DNA of 15,806 bases from assembly GCA_023432855.1 (NCBI GenBank), contig JAEZEZ010000027.1, forward strand, positions 1 through 15,806. Direction: 5' to 3'. Source of the stretch: Pseudomonadota bacterium. GTDB taxonomy: Bacteria; Pseudomonadota; Alphaproteobacteria; Caulobacterales; Caulobacteraceae. A program made the position numbers and the translations under genes. Shown here piece by piece: positions 12,566-15,806 of the stretch; the first letter of the stretch is position 1; each line of letters begins with the position of its first letter. The notes under the pieces are model-generated. The model ran no database searches. It was not told the origin of the DNA and saw nothing but the letters and a program-made list of their open reading frames with translations.

Positions 12566-13639
12566 TCACTCCCCCGCTTCCGCCTTCTCCTCGCCCGGCA
12601 CGTCGGTCTCCTGGCCCAGCCAGTCTCGGACCCACAGCGACTTGACCATCACGAACAGGACCACGGCCAGCGGGGTGGCGAAGAGCACGCCGAGGGGGCC
12701 CAGCAGCATGCCGAAGCCGACCACCGAGAACAGGGTCAAGGCCATGGGGATCGAGACCATGCGCCGCTGGACCACCGGCGTGATCAGGTTGCTCTCCAGC
12801 TGCTGCACCCCGACGTAGACGGCGAGCGTCAGCAACAGGGTCTGGCCGCCTTCGGGGGCGGCGAGAATCAGGCCCGGGACGGACGACACGATCGGGCCCA
12901 CGATGGGAACGAACTGGGCCAGCCCCGCCAGCAGGCCGAGCGCCAGCGGCGACGGCACCCCGACGATCCAGAGCCCGACGCCGGTCAGCACCCCGATCAC
13001 CGTCATCGACACCAGTTGCGCCAGCAGCCAGCGTTTCAGCGCGTGGCCCGAGGCGTCGAAGGCCGGGCGCAGGCGGTTGCGCAACGCGGCGGGGGCCAGC
13101 ATCAGCAGACCGTCGCGGTAGGCCCGGGGCCGCATGGCGACCATGGCGCCGCCGATCACCACCAGCAGCACCTGGGACGCGGCCGTGAGCACGCCCATGG
13201 CGGCCTTGGGCGCAAGCGCGATGGCCCGGCTGGTGGTGTCGCCCACCTGGGCGAGATCGTCGAGCAGCCGGGCGCCGAGCGGCGACGACTCCAGCCGCAG
13301 GCGCAGGCGGTCCCAGGCCTCGGGGAGGGTTTCGGACAGGCTGGCGACCTGGGATTCCACCTCGCGTCCGAACAGCCATGAGGCCAGGCCCAGGAGCCCC
13401 AGAACAAAGACCAGCGCGATCAGCACCGAGGCCTGGCCGTTCAGGCGCGTGCGGCGGCACAGGGGATCGGCGATGGTGCGCAGCAGCACCGCGACGACCA
13501 CCGCCCCGAAGACCAGCAGCAGCAGGTTCACCGCGTGCAGCAGCAACAGTCCGAGGCCGAGCCCGACCAGGACGAAGCTGGCGCGGCCGACGAAGCGGGC
13601 GTCCAGCCCGTAGCGCTCGTGTAGCGATGTCCCGGCCAT
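12566..13639 (-). CDS. AI-2E family transporter (PerM/TqsA, UPF0118 family)
   Basis: The 357-residue inner-membrane permease has about seven or eight hydrophobic segments: roughly 20-36, 37-54, 70-90, 146-168, 206-227, 233-260 and 301-333. A soluble amphipathic region (91-145) follows the third helix. The family signature in the C-terminal half is clear: GLLAGLAQFVPIVGPIVSSV (about 235-254), QQLESNLITPVVQRRMVSIP (279-298) and LGPLGVLFATPLAVV. Members export autoinducer-2 (TqsA), or are linked to sodium/proton antiport or have unassigned roles (PerM), so the substrate here is open. The acidic C-terminal tail (EEKAEAGE) is cytoplasmic. The ATG at 13639 lacks a strong Shine-Dalgarno. It follows the hydrolase gene by 66 bp on the same strand and may be co-transcribed. 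Confidence 0.9.
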   Translation of the reverse strand: MAGTSLHERYGLDARFVGRASFVLVGLGLGLLLLHAVNLLLLVFGAVVVAVLLRTIADPLCRRTRLNGQASVLIALVFVLGLLGLASWLFGREVESQVASLSETLPEAWDRLRLRLESSPLGARLLDDLAQVGDTTSRAIALAPKAAMGVLTAASQVLLVVIGGAMVAMRPRAYRDGLLMLAPAALRNRLRPAFDASGHALKRWLLAQLVSMTVIGVLTGVGLWIVGVPSPLALGLLAGLAQFVPIVGPIVSSVPGLILAAPEGGQTLLLTLAVYVGVQQLESNLITPVVQRRMVSIPMALTLFSVVGFGMLLGPLGVLFATPLAVVLFVMVKSLWVRDWLGQETDVPGEEKAEAGE

Positions 13640-13705
13640 GGCGTAGCTAACCGGCCCGGACGGCCAAGGTTCCGAGACCGGGTGCGACGAGCCCGGCGTG
13701 GACTG

Positions 13706-15004
13706 TCAGCGCGCGAGCCGCTCCGCAAGCCAGGCGTCGATGGTCTCCACCAGACCGGGCGCGCGTCGCGGCCAGCGCCAGGTTCCGAAGGCGTCCGGAC
13801 CGGACTGGGTCTCTATCGGATGGTCGGCGGCGGGGAAGACGCGCGTCCGGACGCCGGGCGCCGCCTGCTCCAACCGGGGCCGGTGGCTCTGCGGCGGCAC
13901 GATGACGTCCCGCTCGCCCCACACGGCCAGCACCGGGGCGCGGATGCGCGCGAAGTCCGCGGCGTTGTCGAAGTCGGCGTTTCGCCCCCACCAGTCGAGA
14001 TGCTCGGGCTTCAGGGGCTGATCGACGAACTCGCCCCAGGGGGCGGACTCCGCGGCGCGCGCGGCGCGATCGAGTTCGGGCCATCGCGAGCGATCGCGGG
14101 CGGCTGCGAAATAAAGGTCGTAGTAGGCGGCGATGGCGCGCAGCTGGTCCTCGGGCCGCCCGGCCCGCCGCGCCCTTTCCACGGCCGAGATCCGTTCGGC
14201 CTCGGCGGGCGTGTACGCGCTGGGGGCGGACAGCAGGACGAAGGCGATCCGTGGATCGGCGGCGGCGACGCGCATGGCCGGCCACGCCCCGCGGCTGGCG
14301 GCGAAGAGGCCCACGCGGCCGGCGTCGACCTCTGGCCGCGAGCGCAGCAAACGGACGGCGGAGGCCAGGTCTTCGGCGTCGCCCAGGAGGTCGGCGGCGG
14401 CCGACAGGCCTTCAGGGCGCCGGTCGTGGGCCAGGCAGGCGATGTTGCGCCGGACAAAGAACTCGCACCAGGCGACCACGCCGCCGTGGTCGTGCTCAGC
14501 CTGGGTCGCCCCGCCCGCGACCACCACCGCGGGGGCGCTGGAGGCGGCCTCGGGGGCATAGAACACGCCCTGGAGGGGACCGCCCGGCGACGGCACGACG
14601 ACCGGCGTTCGCACGATGGCCGGAGGCTTTATCCGGCGCAGGGTGAACCTGGGACCGCCTTCTCCGCTGGCCAGCACCTGTCCGTCGGCGGCCAGGCGCA
14701 ACGGCGTGTCTCCAAGTCCGAAGGGCATGGCGACCACCAGGCCGTCGCCGTCCGCCTTCACCTGCACCTCGGCGGCCCAGATCATCTCGGGAAGGCGCAG
14801 GTAACCGCTGAGCCCGCTCTGCGTCTCCTCGACGGCCAGGTCGAGAGGCATCCGGTCGCCGTTCAACAGCGCCTCCCCCCGCCAGTAGCCCGCGACCGGT
14901 TCGGGCTGCTGCGCGGACGCCGCAGCGGCGCACAGCGCCAGAGGGGCGACCAACCACGCGGCCAGGGCGGCGGCCAGGCGAAGGAGGACGGAAGGCATGG
15001 GCAT
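13706..15004 (-). CDS. Secreted alpha/beta hydrolase
   Basis: The 432-residue exported hydrolase has a signal peptide (1-31, MPMPSVLLRLAAALAAWLVA ... ASA|QQ). A beta-rich N-terminal domain (about 35-125, GYWRGEALLNGDRMPLDLAVEE) precedes an alpha/beta hydrolase domain (130-432). The likely triad is S237 in GLFAASRGAW, D366 in WGERDVIVPP and H395 in AADHPIE. The nucleophile elbow is A-x-S-x-G instead of G-x-S-x-G. The type resembles periplasmic esterases/peptidases of the dienelactone-hydrolase/S9 fold; the substrate is unknown. The start at 15004 is chosen over the longer open frame (to 15379) because the signal peptide begins there, GGAG lies about 8 nt upstream, and the longer frame is antisense-like sequence overlapping the nuclease gene. 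A second ATG two codons on (14998) is an equal alternative. Confidence 0.87.
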   Translation of the reverse strand: MPMPSVLLRLAAALAAWLVAPLALCAAAASAQQPEPVAGYWRGEALLNGDRMPLDLAVEETQSGLSGYLRLPEMIWAAEVQVKADGDGLVVAMPFGLGDTPLRLAADGQVLASGEGGPRFTLRRIKPPAIVRTPVVVPSPGGPLQGVFYAPEAASSAPAVVVAGGATQAEHDHGGVVAWCEFFVRRNIACLAHDRRPEGLSAAADLLGDAEDLASAVRLLRSRPEVDAGRVGLFAASRGAWPAMRVAAADPRIAFVLLSAPSAYTPAEAERISAVERARRAGRPEDQLRAIAAYYDLYFAAARDRSRWPELDRAARAAESAPWGEFVDQPLKPEHLDWWGRNADFDNAADFARIRAPVLAVWGERDVIVPPQSHRPRLEQAAPGVRTRVFPAADHPIETQSGPDAFGTWRWPRRAPGLVETIDAWLAERLAR

Positions 15005-15059
15005 GGCTCGGTCTCCATGATGGGGGAGCCAGCCTGCCACGGACCGGCTCGGCCGCGAC

Positions 15060-15091
15060 CTAATGATCGCCTGAGGGCGGCTTATGATCGC
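15060..15091. promoter_or_regulatory. Direct repeat CT(A/T)ATGATCGC upstream of the hydrolase gene
   Basis: CTAATGATCGC (15060-15070) and CTTATGATCGC (15081-15091) are 11-bp direct repeats with one mismatch. Their start-to-start spacing is 21 bp, two helical turns, in the 101-bp gap between the nuclease and hydrolase genes. This fits tandem regulator sites on one DNA face; the protein is unknown. Confidence 0.35.
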
Positions 15092-15105
15092 GGGTGGGAC
15101 GCTGC

Positions 15106-15806
15106 TCAGCGGCGGCAGATGATTTCGCAGGGGACGCCGTCGCCGTCGCCGTCCAGGGTCGAGACTCCGCACCGCCGCAGGTGGAAGCGGGCTTCTTCGC
15201 AGGAGCTCATCTGGCGGCAATAACGCTTGCCGCAGCGATAATCGCCGGAGGCATTGAACATCCGGACCGGTTGGGTCGGCGCGGCCTGGGCGAACCCCTG
15301 GATGGGGACGGCCGAAGGACTGCGCACGCCCTCGCGCCACTGCCACGGCGCGACCGTGCGTTCCGGCGGCTCCGACCACAGCCCGACGCCGCGGCTGCGC
15401 GCCGTCAGCTCGACCTGCACCAGGGTGGGGTCGCGCAGGTAGCGGCGGAAGGCCCAGGCGGCGCCGTCGGCGACCAGCTCGCGATTGACGTCGCGCCCAT
15501 CGACGAAGACCCGGCCGACTGCGCGGCCGTAGTCGTCGGTGTCGGTCTGGGCGACCTCGATCGTGCGGCCCACGACCCGGCGGGCCAGTTCGCGCCGGGA
15601 CCGGTCGGCGTAGGGCTGGTCCTTCTCCGGCGCGTCGATCTCGGCCAGGCGCACGCGGCGGCTCTCGCCGTCCGGCAGCCGCACCGGCAGGGTGTCGCCG
15701 TCGGCCACCTGCACCACGCGTCCGGTGAAGGTGGCGGCGCGGCGGGCGGGAGGCGGCGGAGCGTCGGGTGGCGGCGGGCCAATCCGGGACGGCAGGACCT
15801 GGGCGA
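15106..15806 (-). CDS. Thermonuclease-family (SNase) protein with C-terminal Excalibur domain, 5' end missing
   Basis: The frame stays open to the right edge and the first codons lie outside the window, so a signal peptide is probable but unseen. Visible upstream residues (VLPSRIGPPPPDAPPPPA) form a Pro-rich linker before the domain, which starts at about 15730 with TFTGRVVQVADGDTL. Counting from the GTG at 15717, the Staphylococcus nuclease-type catalytic residues are R23 and D28/E31 (RLAEIDAPE) and R65 (DDYGRAVGRVF). A C-terminal Excalibur domain (about 159-203) carries the calcium-binding-like DGDGDGVPCE and six cysteines (C162, C167, C173, C183, C197, C201), likely disulfide-bonded outside the cytoplasm. 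The enzyme would cleave DNA/RNA in the periplasm or outside. It lies 101 bp upstream of the hydrolase gene on the same strand. Confidence 0.9.
   Translation of the reverse strand, partial: AQVLPSRIGPPPPDAPPPPARRAATFTGRVVQVADGDTLPVRLPDGESRRVRLAEIDAPEKDQPYADRSRRELARRVVGRTIEVAQTDTDDYGRAVGRVFVDGRDVNRELVADGAAWAFRRYLRDPTLVQVELTARSRGVGLWSEPPERTVAPWQWREGVRSPSAVPIQGFAQAAPTQPVRMFNASGDYRCGKRYCRQMSSCEEARFHLRRCGVSTLDGDGDGVPCEIICRR

Noticed and set aside
15005..15379. Upstream extension of the hydrolase frame by 125 codons
   Set aside because: It overlaps the nuclease gene in another frame, is Arg/Pro-rich noise, and a signal peptide with a ribosome-binding site begins at 15004.
1..15806. CRISPR array, prophage, insertion sequence or toxin-antitoxin system
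   Set aside because: No regularly spaced direct repeats, no transposase, integrase or capsid motifs, and no small paired toxin-antitoxin genes were found; the repeats present are short palindromic units.

Overview
The window is high-GC DNA (about 70% by eye) from an alphaproteobacterium, most likely a member of the Caulobacterales (Caulobacter, Phenylobacterium or a relative). The main reason is a 175-residue PopZ polar-organizing protein with the N-terminal helix, Pro/Glu/Ala-rich linker and C-terminal helices expected of that family, next to valS and a TolC-family gene. The genus cannot be fixed from the sequence alone. Nearly all genes are ordinary chromosomal ones and most lie on the minus strand.

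Layout. 1-1196 (-): a family-2 glycosyltransferase and, overlapping its stop, a partial DUF2064/TIGR04282 gene interrupted in frame by a repeat element. 1272-2354 (+): a PA0069-type radical SAM protein, divergent from the glycosyltransferase. 2371-2590: a second, intergenic copy of the same repeat family. 2603-3853 (-): an RlmD/TrmA-type RNA m5U methyltransferase. 4008-4628 (+): an exported RYD-repeat glycine-zipper protein with its own terminator. 4696-5634: tlyA bracketed by paired copies of a short palindromic repeat. 5641-11349 (-): a same-strand run, in transcription order, of a pcm-like gene with a degenerate SAM site, a TolC-family channel, popZ and valS. 11564-11637 (+): tRNA-Cys(GCA). 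11718-12119 (-): a lower-GC small membrane protein flanked by two near-identical palindromes. 12120-12565: 446 bp of repeats without a gene. 12566-15806 (-): an AI-2E/PerM-family permease, a secreted alpha/beta hydrolase and a thermonuclease-Excalibur protein that runs off the right edge.

How the genes relate. The linked genes do not form one pathway. RNA modification and translation are well represented (RlmD/TrmA-type enzyme, TlyA, ValS, tRNA-Cys), as are cell-pole organisation (PopZ) and the envelope (TolC, glycine-zipper protein, permease, two exported enzymes). I see no phage, CRISPR, toxin-antitoxin or defence system.

The most notable signal is the interplay of small palindromic repeats with genes. 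One repeat lies inside an open reading frame and adds about 64 residues. Others supply the stop codon and C-terminal residues of tlyA and of the radical SAM gene. Two more flank the low-GC gene beside the tRNA.
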